32,093 nucleotides of DNA from DASQTB01 sp035642095 (GCA_035642095.1 DASQTB010000080.1:1-32093), one strand, 5' to 3'; positions 14,343 to 23,066 are shown, counted from the first letter of the stretch. Notes: a model not told the origin generated them from the sequence alone. A program made the numbers and translations.

Positions 14343-16052
14343 TTGCGTCGCGCAACCGCCCTCTGCATCGCGTTGCTCCTTTCCGGGGCATGCACCGAGG
14401 ACGCCGCCCCGCCGAACGGTCCACCGCCCGGTGCGCCCTCGGTCGACGAGATGGCCACCGCGCTGGGCTCGGACGTGATGACGGCCCTGCTTCGAGGGTT
14501 CGACGAGAACACCTCGACCGACGTGGCGTTCGTGCCCCTCCCGGGATCGACCGTGGTTCGGTGGAGCGGCGAGGGGTTGGGCACCGATGCGGCCGATCCC
14601 CGAACCACCCACCCCACCCCGTGGGACTACCACCAGCGGGTTCCGATCGTGCTGTTCGGGCCGGACCACGTTCGGCCGGGACGGTCCGACCGATCGGTCG
14701 ACGTCACGGATCTGGCTCCCACCTTCGCGGACATGGTGGATCTCCACTTCGATGCCCCGCATGGCGAGCCGCTCCGAGAGGCGCTGGCCGGCCCGCGGGA
14801 TGACCGCCCTCGGGTCATCGTCCTGGTGGCGTACGACGGGGGCGGATGGAACCTTCTCGAGCAGTGGCCCGAGTCCTGGCCGTTCCAGCACCGGCTGATG
14901 GCCGAGGGATTCACCTACACGAACGCCACCATCGGGTCCGCGCCCGCGGTGACGTCCGCCATCCACGCCAACATGGGCACCGGTGCCTACCCCAGGACGC
15001 ACGGGGTCGCCGAGATCACCGCTCGGCTGCCAGACGGCTCGGTGGGCGACGTGTACTTCGACGAGGAGGCCGACCCCCGGCTCCTCCGGGCGGAGACGGT
15101 GGCCGATGCGTGGGATCGGGCCAATGGGAACCGGCCGTGGATAGGCCTCCTTGGATACGAGTCGTGGCATCTGGGGATGATGGGGAAGGGCACCGAGGCC
15201 GAGGGCGGCGATCGCGACGTGGCGGTCCTGTGGGAGGACGAGCCGGGGCTCGGTGCCTTCTTCGTCAACGAAGCCCTCTACGAGCTCCCCACGTACCTGC
15301 CGGGAGACGACGACCTCCAGCACCGGCTCACCGAGCTCGACGGCGAGGACGGGGCCATCGACGGCTCCTGGCGGGGTTGGGACCTGGCCGACCCGAACGT
15401 CGTCCCGGCCACGCCGGCCTTCGTCGAGCATCAGGGCCGGGCCGTGATGGAGATACTCCGCCGGGAGCCGATCGGCCGGGACGACCTGACCGACTTCCTC
15501 TTCGTGGAGCTCAAGCCGACGGACTTCGGGGGCCACCTGTGGAACATGGTCGCGCCGGAGGAGGCTTCGGTCCTTCGGGCCCAGGATCGGGTCCTGGCCG
15601 ACCTAGTGGCGACCCTCGACCGAGAGGTCGGGCGGGGATCATGGGTGATGGCGATCACCGCCGACCACGGGCAGACACCGAAGCCCGAGACGACCGGTGG
15701 TCTCCGCGTGCATCCGGACCTCCTCGGCCGGAACGTCGACCGCTACTTCGGCCGGAAGATCGTCCAGAAGGTCACGCCCTCGGGTCTGTTCCTCGACGGG
15801 GCCGAGCTCCGGGAAGCGGGGATCACCCCCGCCGACGTGGCCCGGTTCGTTGCCACGTACCGGTACGGCGATGGTCTGCCCGCCGACGTGGACCGGTCGG
15901 CGATCCCGACGGACGTGCTCAATACCGTCGTGTTCGCGGGCGCGATGCCCTCGACCTACCTGGCGGGACTGACCGAAGAGGATGCGGCCGCGCTGGGCCC
16001 GGGAGCGTATCCGGAGGGAGACCTCACCTCGCCGGTCGCGGTGCCGGTCTAG
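14343..16052 (+). CDS. Exported phosphodiesterase/alkaline phosphatase-superfamily protein 2 (circularly permuted order)
   Basis: 569 residues from TTG (RRATALCIALLLSGAC, signal peptide with probable lipidation Cys). A close paralogue of protein 1, it shares the linker PPPGAPSVDEMATALG and long identical stretches. The front block contains TTHPTPWDYHQRVPIVLFG with His90, and VDVTDLAPTFADM. The core contains Asp165 (AYDGGG), Thr204 (APAVTSA), Asp394/His398 (KPTDFGGH) and Asp441/His442 (TADHGQTP), so it should be active. The C-terminus ends at YPEGDLTSPVAVPV without a second TTHxxPW or APT block. The TTG start is supported by the signal peptide and the candidate -10 close in front. It ends three bases before the convergent GT-C/MFS gene. 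Confidence 0.88.
   Translation: MRRATALCIALLLSGACTEDAAPPNGPPPGAPSVDEMATALGSDVMTALLRGFDENTSTDVAFVPLPGSTVVRWSGEGLGTDAADPRTTHPTPWDYHQRVPIVLFGPDHVRPGRSDRSVDVTDLAPTFADMVDLHFDAPHGEPLREALAGPRDDRPRVIVLVAYDGGGWNLLEQWPESWPFQHRLMAEGFTYTNATIGSAPAVTSAIHANMGTGAYPRTHGVAEITARLPDGSVGDVYFDEEADPRLLRAETVADAWDRANGNRPWIGLLGYESWHLGMMGKGTEAEGGDRDVAVLWEDEPGLGAFFVNEALYELPTYLPGDDDLQHRLTELDGEDGAIDGSWRGWDLADPNVVPATPAFVEHQGRAVMEILRREPIGRDDLTDFLFVELKPTDFGGHLWNMVAPEEASVLRAQDRVLADLVATLDREVGRGSWVMAITADHGQTPKPETTGGLRVHPDLLGRNVDRYFGRKIVQKVTPSGLFLDGAELREAGITPADVARFVATYRYGDGLPADVDRSAIPTDVLNTVVFAGAMPSTYLAGLTEEDAAALGPGAYPEGDLTSPVAVPV
15158..15191 (+). repeat. Direct repeat copy B, shared with phosphodiesterase 1
   Basis: This is the partner of the 34-base repeat in phosphodiesterase 1, with one mismatch. 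The last 21 bases are identical. Both copies are in the same orientation and flank the pseudoenzyme-permease operon. Confidence 0.6.
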
Positions 16053-16055
16053 CCG

Positions 16056-19000
16056 TCAACCCTCGGCGTCTGCCGCCTCCGGATCCGTCCGGCGGACGGC
16101 CCGGGCCCACAGCCCGAGGAGGACGGCGAACAGGAGGAACACGGCGCCGGCGGAGACCATCAGGATCCGGGCCACGTCCCGGGAGAGGAACAGGAACAGC
16201 ACCAGCGCCGGGATGATCCACGAGAAGTTGTAGGCGATGTCCTGGAGGCTGAAGCCCCGACCCCGGAACGAGTCCGACAGCGCCTCCTGCATCATCGTGT
16301 CGACTCCGATCTTGCCCAGGAAGAAGCTGACCCCGACGGCGAAGGCCATCAGCGAGACGCCGAGCAGGTTGATGATGCCCCCGAAGGCCAGCATCCCCGC
16401 GCCTCCGAGGAACAACGCGGTGCCGACGATCGTCACCGGCGCGACCCTCCGCCGGACCGCGTTCGCCGCCAGGAACCCGATCACCGCCCCCAGCGCCCCC
16501 GCGGCGCCGGCCACGGTGGTCGTCGTCTCCTCCGCCGCGATCAGGTCGCGGGAGACGAACGCCGTAGCTAGCACGGTGAAGGTCAGCAGTGATCGGATCA
16601 CCAGGAACGACGTCAGGGCGAGGCCCGCGGCGGCCTTGCCGGCCACCTCCCGGACGCCGTCCACAATGTCCCGGAAGAGCCGCCTCACCTCCTCACGGAA
16701 CGGCGTGGATCTCGTGGTGTACCCGAGACGCCCCGTCCCGAAGGCGGACGCCGTGGCCAGGGCGTACACGAGCACCCCGGCGATCAGGATGACCGAGGTG
16801 TCGATTGACTCCGACGCGACCAGGGCCACGCCGGCCCCGAAGAGCTGGAAGATCGCGCTGCCGGCCTGGGAGATCGAGTTGCCCTGGAGCAGGTTCTCCT
16901 CCCCAAGGACCGCAGGGAGGCCGGCGCCCTTGATCGCCAGCAGGAGCCGGGTCCCGGCCAGGATCAGCAGGAACGACACGTAGAGCGCCGGGTCGCCGAT
17001 CCGCGATAGCCCGATCACCAGGATGAGTGCCAGGACCACGGCCCGGAGAGCGTTCGCACCGATCAGGAGCCGCCTCCGGTTCAACCGGTCGATCAGCACC
17101 CCGACGAACGGGCTGAAGAGCGTGTAGGGGAGGAACGTGAGCAGGACGATCAACAGTGCCTCCCGGGTCGAGCTGGCCCCCTCCGGGTCGAACCCCGCCG
17201 CTCCTCCGAACGTGATCAGCTTGGCCAGCGCCGCGGCGACGAGCCCGTCGGCCATCTGGGCGAACCACTGGGCGCCCATCAGGTACGTGAAGTGCTGGTT
17301 GCGGAAGGGCTCCGATGTCTCGTCGATGAACCGGCCCGGTGCGGCGAACAGCCGGTCGCGCCGGCGGGCCTGCCGCGCGGGGAGCCGTCCGAACACCGCC
17401 AGGGCCACGGCCAGGGCCCACGAGATCCACCCGACCGTCGGGGTGAAAGGACCGCGGAGGATGGCCACCAGGATCACCCCGATCGCCGTGACGGAGGCGA
17501 TCGAGAACAGGGGTACCAGGGCCACGGCCTCGGGCCAGGACCGGCGCTCCATCCGCCGGTAGTACAGGAAGCCCGGAAGGACGAACAGCAGTAGCAACCT
17601 GATGGTGGCCAGTAGGGTGCTCCCCAGATCGGAGAGGGGGCCCGGAGGCGAGACGGCGAACGACCGCGCCTCGGATGCCGCCCGCGCGGCCTTCTCGACG
17701 GCCTGCTCGTCAACCGATGCGGTGGACGCGTCGGGAAGGATCGTCAGGCCCTCCGTCACGCCGACACAGGGGCCCATCCCGGGCGGCGACTCGACGCATG
17801 AGGGGTCGTCCAGGAAGTCGAGGTTCGTGGAGTGCTCGTTGAACACGGCCGGGACCATGACCACGGAGCCGCTCTCCTCCAGCAGGGGCAGAGCCTCGTC
17901 CGCCGTCTCCGCGGAGATGTCGTTGTACGGCTGGTCCTCGGAGGTCGAGGGCCGTCCGGCCTCGAGATCCTCGATCCTCCCGAAGAACAGGGTCGCCTGG
18001 TCGATCTGGTCGCCCCGGAGGCCCGCGTTGATCGCGTTGGCGTGCTCCTTGTAGTGGCCGTACGGGACGATCTGGCCCGGCTGGGCATCGGTCACGAACA
18101 CCACGCGTTCGGCTTCGGAGGAGGCGTCGAGGTACGCCCCGGCGGCGGCCATGGTGGACCGGATCTCGGGAGTCAGCCAGGTCGGCGTGGTGTTCCACGC
18201 CGACAGACCGCGCGTCCACCACGTCCCCACCACGAACGTCACGGCCACGGCCGCCACGGCGGCCAGCACGCGACCGGCCACGCCCCGGATCCGGAGCGGC
18301 CACAGAATCAGCAGCGTCAGGGCCACCGCCGCCAGGAGAAGGGGAGCGAGCGTGGCGTTGAAGAATCGGAAGTACGGGTACGCCGCCCCGATCAGGAACC
18401 CGAGCATCCCGGCCACCGGCAGGGTCCAGGCCACGGCGACCTCGGCGAAGTACTCCCGGTTCCGGAACACCTTGACCAGGAGGGCGACGAAGCCCACGGC
18501 CATCAGCGGGAACAGGATCAGCACCGGGAAGAACGGCTCCAGCGATTTCAGCACCCCGATGGAGCGGTTGACGAAGAAGTCCACGGTCTCGGGGGGCGGA
18601 ACGGCGGCGTCGCTGAAGGATGACGTCGGTCCCCACAGCCCCCCGAGCCAGAACGCCGCGACCATGATGACGGCCACCGTCCCGGTGACGATGATCAGCC
18701 CCTCGGCACGGAGCGCGGCCAGGAGCGACCGCTCGCGGAGCAGGCGGTATCCGGCCACCGCGCCCATCGACAGGAGGAAGATGACCAACGTCGTGGGATG
18801 GGACATCCCCGCCAGGAACAGGAACGTGGTCACCGCGATGCGGGCCCCCCACGATCCGGGCATCCGGTCCATCAGCACCAGGACGCCGGCCAGGAGGGCC
18901 AGCGTCATGAAGTTGTCCATGTAGCCGAAGAAGCGCTGCAGGAAGAAGAGCGCCGGGATGCTGATCAGCGTGACGTAGAACAGCAGCCAGTTCCGGCGGT

Positions 19001-19403
19001 GCTTCCAGGCGAACGCGGCCATGCCCGCCGCACACAGGATCCGGAAGAGGACCGACAGCAGGATCGTGGGCACGGTCGGGGCCACCCCTCCCACGGTCCT
19101 GACCGCCGCTCCGAGGACCGGCTCGGCGATCCGGTACCCGCCGGCCAGCGCGCCGGTGGCCCCCCGGAGGTCGATCATGGACCCTGGATCGTTCTCCAGG
19201 AGGTATTCCACCCGCCATTGGTAGAAGGCGGTGTCGAACGCCGGAACCCCCCTGGACGCGTCGGTGAGGAACTGCCATCCCATGGCCAGCGAGATCGCGG
19301 CGAGGACGATCACACCGACCAGCGGCCGGCCGACGTACGCCGCCGCCCGTCCCTCCTGCGGAGCCGGCGGTGCGGCGGCGGCTCTGGTCTCGGTCACTCC
19401 CAC
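16056..19403 (-). CDS. Fusion of a GT-C-like membrane module with an MFS transporter
   Basis: 1115 residues, GTG start with GAGGAGG in front. The first 470 residues look like a polytopic GT-C-type glycosyltransferase or mannosyltransferase-like protein. There is an early loop with an acidic residue after the first helix (FDTAFYQWRVEYLLENDPG) and about ten helices. A soluble extracellular part (about 450-600) carries a CVES..GPCVG pair that may form a disulfide. A few further helices (about 605-690) lead to an MFS domain from about 715: HFTYLMGAQWFAQMADGL, PFVGVLIDRLNRRRLL with the loop 2-3 DRxxRR-type motif, and twelve-helix spacing. Joining the two in one chain suggests coupled sugar transfer and lipid or glycan movement. 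It lies 13 bases downstream of phosphodiesterase 3. Confidence 0.82.
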   Translation of the reverse strand: MGVTETRAAAAPPAPQEGRAAAYVGRPLVGVIVLAAISLAMGWQFLTDASRGVPAFDTAFYQWRVEYLLENDPGSMIDLRGATGALAGGYRIAEPVLGAAVRTVGGVAPTVPTILLSVLFRILCAAGMAAFAWKHRRNWLLFYVTLISIPALFFLQRFFGYMDNFMTLALLAGVLVLMDRMPGSWGARIAVTTFLFLAGMSHPTTLVIFLLSMGAVAGYRLLRERSLLAALRAEGLIIVTGTVAVIMVAAFWLGGLWGPTSSFSDAAVPPPETVDFFVNRSIGVLKSLEPFFPVLILFPLMAVGFVALLVKVFRNREYFAEVAVAWTLPVAGMLGFLIGAAYPYFRFFNATLAPLLLAAVALTLLILWPLRIRGVAGRVLAAVAAVAVTFVVGTWWTRGLSAWNTTPTWLTPEIRSTMAAAGAYLDASSEAERVVFVTDAQPGQIVPYGHYKEHANAINAGLRGDQIDQATLFFGRIEDLEAGRPSTSEDQPYNDISAETADEALPLLEESGSVVMVPAVFNEHSTNLDFLDDPSCVESPPGMGPCVGVTEGLTILPDASTASVDEQAVEKAARAASEARSFAVSPPGPLSDLGSTLLATIRLLLLFVLPGFLYYRRMERRSWPEAVALVPLFSIASVTAIGVILVAILRGPFTPTVGWISWALAVALAVFGRLPARQARRRDRLFAAPGRFIDETSEPFRNQHFTYLMGAQWFAQMADGLVAAALAKLITFGGAAGFDPEGASSTREALLIVLLTFLPYTLFSPFVGVLIDRLNRRRLLIGANALRAVVLALILVIGLSRIGDPALYVSFLLILAGTRLLLAIKGAGLPAVLGEENLLQGNSISQAGSAIFQLFGAGVALVASESIDTSVILIAGVLVYALATASAFGTGRLGYTTRSTPFREEVRRLFRDIVDGVREVAGKAAAGLALTSFLVIRSLLTFTVLATAFVSRDLIAAEETTTTVAGAAGALGAVIGFLAANAVRRRVAPVTIVGTALFLGGAGMLAFGGIINLLGVSLMAFAVGVSFFLGKIGVDTMMQEALSDSFRGRGFSLQDIAYNFSWIIPALVLFLFLSRDVARILMVSAGAVFLLFAVLLGLWARAVRRTDPEAADAEG

Positions 19404-19416
19404 CGGCCCCTCCTCG

Positions 19417-21060
19417 TCACGTGGATCCCTCCAGGCACGGCAGATCCCGGAGCACCGTATCCGGAAACGCCGACCGGAACAGCCGCTCGTTTTGCAGGGC
19501 CGGTCGTAGTGCCGACGGATCGGCCGCGTTGTCCGACGGGGTGTAGTCCAGGAGGAACTCGGCCACCTCGCCCAGGGTGTGCCCGTTCTCTTCCAGCTCG
19601 GCCAGGTTGATCCACAGCTGGGTGACTCGGAAGCTCTGGAGGACGGGCACGTCGTCCCCGTCGGTGTCGAACGCCGCGTTCACGTCGTCGTTCAGGGCGA
19701 GCTGGTCGATGGCGTAAGCGCCGGTCGTCGTGGCGGACGGCGTCGAGCCGTGGTCCGCGGTGAGCGCCACCACCCACTCGCCCCGGCCCACCTCCTCGTC
19801 GAGGATCTCGGTGAGGTTGATGAACTCGCGGGCGCTGGACGCGACCACCGCCTCCATCTGCGGGCTGGGGAACGGCCACCGGTGCCCCACCCGATCGATC
19901 TGTTTGTAGTTCGTGAACAGGAGGTCGGGGACGTCGTCGTCGCCGAACCCCTCCTCCCTGATCACGTTCCGGAGAACCGCGGTCTGGTATTCGGCGTAGG
20001 CCGGTGTGTGCAGGATGTCGGCCGGCAGCTCGAGCACGGCCTCGCCCAGCCACCGGCCATCGAGCCGCCCGTCCTGGAGGTCCAGCCGACGGACCGCTTC
20101 CTCGAGACCAGGCACTTCGGTCAGTGACGGCCGGTAGTCGAAGTACTCCTGGTTCTCGGGCGACAGGCCCCATACCCCTTCGCGTTGCCCGAGCGCCAGG
20201 TCCTTGTCGCCTCCCTCCGTGTACGACCCGTGACCCAGCATCCCCAACGCCGGCTCGGTGGCCACGAACCCGATCACCGGACGGTTGCCGGCGTCGCGGT
20301 CGTACTCGTCCGCCAACGAGGGGGCCAGGAGGTACCGGGGGCCACCCAGGATCGGACCGACCAAGTGATCGCCCTCGCGGATCCGGAGGTCCAGGGCGCC
20401 GTGGGTCCGAGGGAACACCCCCGTGCCCATGGTGGCATGGGTCGCCGGCGTCACCGAAGGGGACGACCCGACCGTGGCGTTCTCGAACCAGGCCCCTTGG
20501 GGGATCAGCCGACGGAACCGGCGCCACGCGCCTGGGTGTTCGGCCAGGACGTTCCGACCGCCCCCGTCCCAGACCACGAGCACGATCAACTTCGGGAGCT
20601 GCTGGGCCGCTTCGATCGCCTCGTCGAGCGGATCGCCGTCCGGCGTGTCGAAGTCGTAACCGAGGAGGCGGGCGAAGGTGGGAGCGATGTCTGCCACCGT
20701 CACCGGCCGGTCGACCTCTCCCACGGCCGGCACGTGGTCCGGCCCGTAGAAGAACAGCGGCACGTGCTGGAGGTACTCCCACGGTCCGGAGTGGGAGTTG
20801 GCTCCGAAGAAGTGAGGGGTGCGGAGCACGAACTGGATCTCGCCCGACTTCCCGGGGATGTAGCCGTTCACGATCCGGCGGAGCTGCACCGCTGGGATCC
20901 GGCAGGCGATCCGAGCGAACTTCCCTCGGACCGCGGGGTCGAGGGTCTCGGTCGGGGTCACCACCTCGGCGCCGGGTGACCGGGCCGCCTCGGGAGGAGC
21001 GGTCGAGCTGCACGCGATCAGGAGGAGCAGCACCACGAGAAAGGGACGGCGGGCCGTCAC
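19417..21060 (-). CDS. Exported phosphodiesterase/alkaline phosphatase-superfamily protein 3 (circularly permuted order)
   Basis: 547 residues from GTG (TARRPFLVVLLLLIACSS), with a good lipobox LIAC. It is more distant from proteins 1 and 2 but has the same order. The front block is GYIPGKSGEIQFV, His90 in NSHSGPWEYLQHVPLFFYG, and VTVADIAPTFARLLGYD. The core is Asp165 in VVWDGGG, Thr204 in SPSVTPATH, Asp389/His393 in KQIDRVGH and Asp436/His437 in TADHGSTP. The VWDGGG form here corresponds to VWVGVG in the dead paralogue, which suggests that one arose from a protein-3-like ancestor. It lies between a GT2 gene and the GT-C/MFS fusion and is likely cotranscribed with them. The substrate is unknown. 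Confidence 0.87.
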   Translation of the reverse strand: MTARRPFLVVLLLLIACSSTAPPEAARSPGAEVVTPTETLDPAVRGKFARIACRIPAVQLRRIVNGYIPGKSGEIQFVLRTPHFFGANSHSGPWEYLQHVPLFFYGPDHVPAVGEVDRPVTVADIAPTFARLLGYDFDTPDGDPLDEAIEAAQQLPKLIVLVVWDGGGRNVLAEHPGAWRRFRRLIPQGAWFENATVGSSPSVTPATHATMGTGVFPRTHGALDLRIREGDHLVGPILGGPRYLLAPSLADEYDRDAGNRPVIGFVATEPALGMLGHGSYTEGGDKDLALGQREGVWGLSPENQEYFDYRPSLTEVPGLEEAVRRLDLQDGRLDGRWLGEAVLELPADILHTPAYAEYQTAVLRNVIREEGFGDDDVPDLLFTNYKQIDRVGHRWPFPSPQMEAVVASSAREFINLTEILDEEVGRGEWVVALTADHGSTPSATTTGAYAIDQLALNDDVNAAFDTDGDDVPVLQSFRVTQLWINLAELEENGHTLGEVAEFLLDYTPSDNAADPSALRPALQNERLFRSAFPDTVLRDLPCLEGST

Positions 21061-21136
21061 CGGATGGCCGGCAGGGTCGAACACGATGGAACCGGGGGAC
21101 CCACGGCCCGGCAGTCTATCGGATGGCCGTGGCCGG

Positions 21137-22378
21137 TCAGCCGTCCCCAGGCGGTTCGTCCACGGCCCGTTCGGCAACGATCCCGGCGGCGTCGAGCGCT
21201 CGCAGGAGATCGGTCTCCAGATCGCCACCGCCGCCGGCGCCCATGGTGATCATCGGCGCCTGGGGCTGCCATTCCATCAGGGCCCGGGCGATCCGGGGAG
21301 GCGGATACCCTTCCGGACACAACACCGCGGTGTGGTGGAACGGACGTTCCCCGACCCACGCCGCAGCGTCACCGCCGGCCGCCACCTCGACGCCGGAGGA
21401 CAGGAGACGCTCGAGTTCCTCCTCGTTGGGCCGCCACCGCACCCCCAGCAGCGTGACCCGACCGGTGGGGTGGCGATCGAGCACCGCCCCGAGGAGCTTG
21501 TCGGGCAGGGCGTCCTCGGCCACCACCAGGATGCGTTCCAGGGCGTCGGCGTCGCGAGCGGCCAGGACCCGCATCTCGTGGCCGGGAGCATCGAACGGAG
21601 GGGGCCGATGCGAGAGCTCCCCGGGCCACCGTTGCCGGAGGATGGCGGTGTTCGCGGCCACCAGCGGGGCCGCTACCTCCTCGGACAGACCGGTGGAGCC
21701 GAACCGGAGGTGGACCACCTCGGATCGCGGCACGAACATAGTCCGGAGACCTCGCTCCCGGAGCCGCAGCTGGAGATCGACATCCTCACAGTAGGCCGGC
21801 ACGTACGCGGGGTCGAAGCCGCCGGCCGCGTCGAAGTCCGATCGCCGGACGACCAGACACGCCGCGGATCCATAGTCGACGTACCGTCGGAAGCGGTACG
21901 CGGGATCCTCCGCCGGACCTCCGAACCCGTACATCAGCGTGGAACCGTCGCGGAACAGCAGACCGCCTGCTTCCTGGACGGTGCCGTCGTCGTTCAGGAA
22001 GCGGGGGACGGCCGCTCCGGCCCGGGGATCGTTCTCCAGGACCTTGATCAGTGGCTCCAGCCACCCCGGACGGACCAGGGCGTCGGTGTTGAGGAACACC
22101 AGGAAGGCGCCCCGCGCTCGTTCCGCGCCCCGGTTGGCCGCCGGCCCGAAGCCGATGTTGTCGTCGTTGAGGAGGACCTCAGCCCCGGTGACGTCGTGAC
22201 GGAGCCGGCCCGCCACGTCTTCGTCGGTCGGGTTGTCCACGATGAGCACCTCGAACGGCGGCCCCGTGTTCGCCACCAGGGTCTCCAACGTGCGCCGGGT
22301 GAGGTCCCACCCGCCGTACGTGACCATGATCACCGAGGCCACCGGGCGATGGGGCCGGGGGAGGGAGACGGCCGTCAC
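21137..22378 (-). CDS. GT2 family glycosyltransferase (rhamnosyltransferase-like) with C-terminal extension
   Basis: 413 residues, GTG start overlapping the upstream stop (GTGA). The GT-A core covers about residues 13-260: VASVIMVTYGGWDLTRRTLE, LIVDNPTDED, NIGFGPAANRGAERARG, and the metal-binding NTD with Asp99. FDPAYVPAYCEDVDLQLRLRERG supplies the ED catalytic motif region. This pattern is typical of enzymes building O-antigen or other surface polysaccharides. The remaining 150 residues form a separate alpha/beta domain (RILVVAEDALPDKLLG, RVTLLGVRW) that I do not recognise. It sits in an operon with a small coiled-coil protein and phosphodiesterase 3. Confidence 0.9.
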   Translation of the reverse strand: MTAVSLPRPHRPVASVIMVTYGGWDLTRRTLETLVANTGPPFEVLIVDNPTDEDVAGRLRHDVTGAEVLLNDDNIGFGPAANRGAERARGAFLVFLNTDALVRPGWLEPLIKVLENDPRAGAAVPRFLNDDGTVQEAGGLLFRDGSTLMYGFGGPAEDPAYRFRRYVDYGSAACLVVRRSDFDAAGGFDPAYVPAYCEDVDLQLRLRERGLRTMFVPRSEVVHLRFGSTGLSEEVAAPLVAANTAILRQRWPGELSHRPPPFDAPGHEMRVLAARDADALERILVVAEDALPDKLLGAVLDRHPTGRVTLLGVRWRPNEEELERLLSSGVEVAAGGDAAAWVGERPFHHTAVLCPEGYPPPRIARALMEWQPQAPMITMGAGGGGDLETDLLRALDAAGIVAERAVDEPPGDG

Positions 22379-22668
22379 CGGCTGCCGCGGAGGCGACCGT
22401 AGAACCGCCGCACGGCCGCGGTGTACCGGAACGTCTTCGTGTTCAGCAGCCGGGCGAGCTCCTCGTTCTTCCCCCGGATCTCGGAGCGGAGGTCCGTGTT
22501 CTGGCCCTCCAGGTCGGTGATCCGGGCCTCCATCACCTCGCGCTCCCGGCGACGGTCCTGCCCGGCCTCGCCGAGGCGGTCGGCCATGGCCCGGTGCGCG
22601 TCGGCGTCCCGGCGGACCCGCTCGCGGTAGGCCCGTCGGAGGGCCCGGAGCTCGTCGTCGTTCGCCAT
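22375..22668 (-). CDS. Small coiled-coil protein of glycosyltransferase locus
   Basis: 97 residues from ATG (MANDDELRALRRAYRERV). Most of the chain is a charged heptad-like helix, with ARITDLEGQNTDLRSEIRGK as the clearest coiled-coil stretch. The end LLNTKTFRYTAAVRRFYGRLRG resembles the short segment found at the tips of many bacterial glycosyltransferases and methyltransferases, so it may help assemble the enzymes. The stop overlaps the GT2 start, so the two are coupled. A longer upstream start would run into the SOS promoter of the divergent gene and is not favoured. No catalytic function is apparent. Confidence 0.72.
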   Translation of the reverse strand: MANDDELRALRRAYRERVRRDADAHRAMADRLGEAGQDRRREREVMEARITDLEGQNTDLRSEIRGKNEELARLLNTKTFRYTAAVRRFYGRLRGSR

Positions 22669-22680
22669 CGCCGGAGCCGC

Positions 22681-22686
22681 ATCATA
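22681..22686 (-). promoter_or_regulatory. Candidate -10 element for the coiled-coil/GT2/phosphodiesterase 3 operon
   Basis: On the minus strand this reads TATGAT, one mismatch from TATAAT, and ends 12 bases before the ATG. That would give a leaderless or very short leader. It lies back to back with the SOS promoter on the other strand. Confidence 0.45.
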
Positions 22687-22708
22687 GCCTCGCCTCACAT
22701 GCGGGCCC

Positions 22709-22767
22709 TTGACAGCCGCCGTGACCCGAGGGTACGCTCGGCCTCCATCTATCGAACATACGTTCGG
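22709..22767 (+). promoter_or_regulatory. SOS promoter with LexA box in front of DUF6504 gene
   Basis: A perfect -35 TTGACA is followed after 18 bases by TACGCT (22733-22738). An SOS box TCGAAC-ATAC-GTTCGG at 22752-22767 covers the expected transcription start. The mycobacterial-type LexA consensus is TCGAAC-N4-GTTCGA, so 11 of 12 arm bases match. The core CGAACATACGTTCG is identical to the box before dnaE2. Confidence 0.85.
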
Positions 22768-22792
22768 TTTCCCGTAGGGCAGAGGAGCCGAG

Positions 22793-23038
22793 GTGTCCAA
22801 GCGGTACGACCACGAGGTCGAGGTCGAACGCGACGCCGGCATGCCGTCGGCGTTCCGGTGGCGGGGGCGGCAGTGGACGGTGGCCGACGTCATCGGGAGG
22901 TGGCGGATCGAGGGCCGGTGGTGGGCCGAGGGCCGGGACCGGGAGTACTGGCGGGTCGAGGCCCGAGGAGGGGCGGTGTTCGACCTGTACCACGACCGCC
23001 TGGCCGGCCGGTGGCACCTCGAACGGGTGTGGGACTAG
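22793..23038 (+). CDS. DUF6504 family protein (SOS mutagenesis-associated)
   Basis: 81 residues, GTG start with AGAGGAG spaced correctly before it. It is a small beta-rich protein with many Trp and Arg residues (FRWRGRQWTVADVIGRWR, RWWAEGRDREYWRVEARGG, VFDLYHDRLAGRWHLERVWD). This matches DUF6504, a family of unknown function that in actinobacteria commonly neighbours imuB and dnaE2. Here an SOS box directly precedes it, and dnaE2 with the same box lies about 4.6 kb away, which supports a damage-response role. No imuB-like gene is in the window. A biochemical role cannot be read from the sequence. Confidence 0.85.
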   Translation: MSKRYDHEVEVERDAGMPSAFRWRGRQWTVADVIGRWRIEGRWWAEGRDREYWRVEARGGAVFDLYHDRLAGRWHLERVWD

Positions 23039-23054
23039 GGCCGGGGCCACCGGC

Positions 23055-23060
23055 TATCCT
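23055..23060 (+). promoter_or_regulatory. Candidate -10 element for the GT4 operon
   Basis: TATCCT ends six bases before the GTG of the coiled-coil gene, as expected for a leaderless message. It could uncouple the glycosyltransferase genes from the upstream SOS promoter. Confidence 0.4.
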
Positions 23061-23066
23061 CACCCC

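Noticed and set aside
22668..22893. Upstream extension of the small coiled-coil protein to a 172-residue protein
   Set aside because: The extension would read through the SOS promoter and the start of the divergent DUF6504 gene, is Pro/Arg-rich and unlike a folded domain, and the internal ATG sits behind a good -10.
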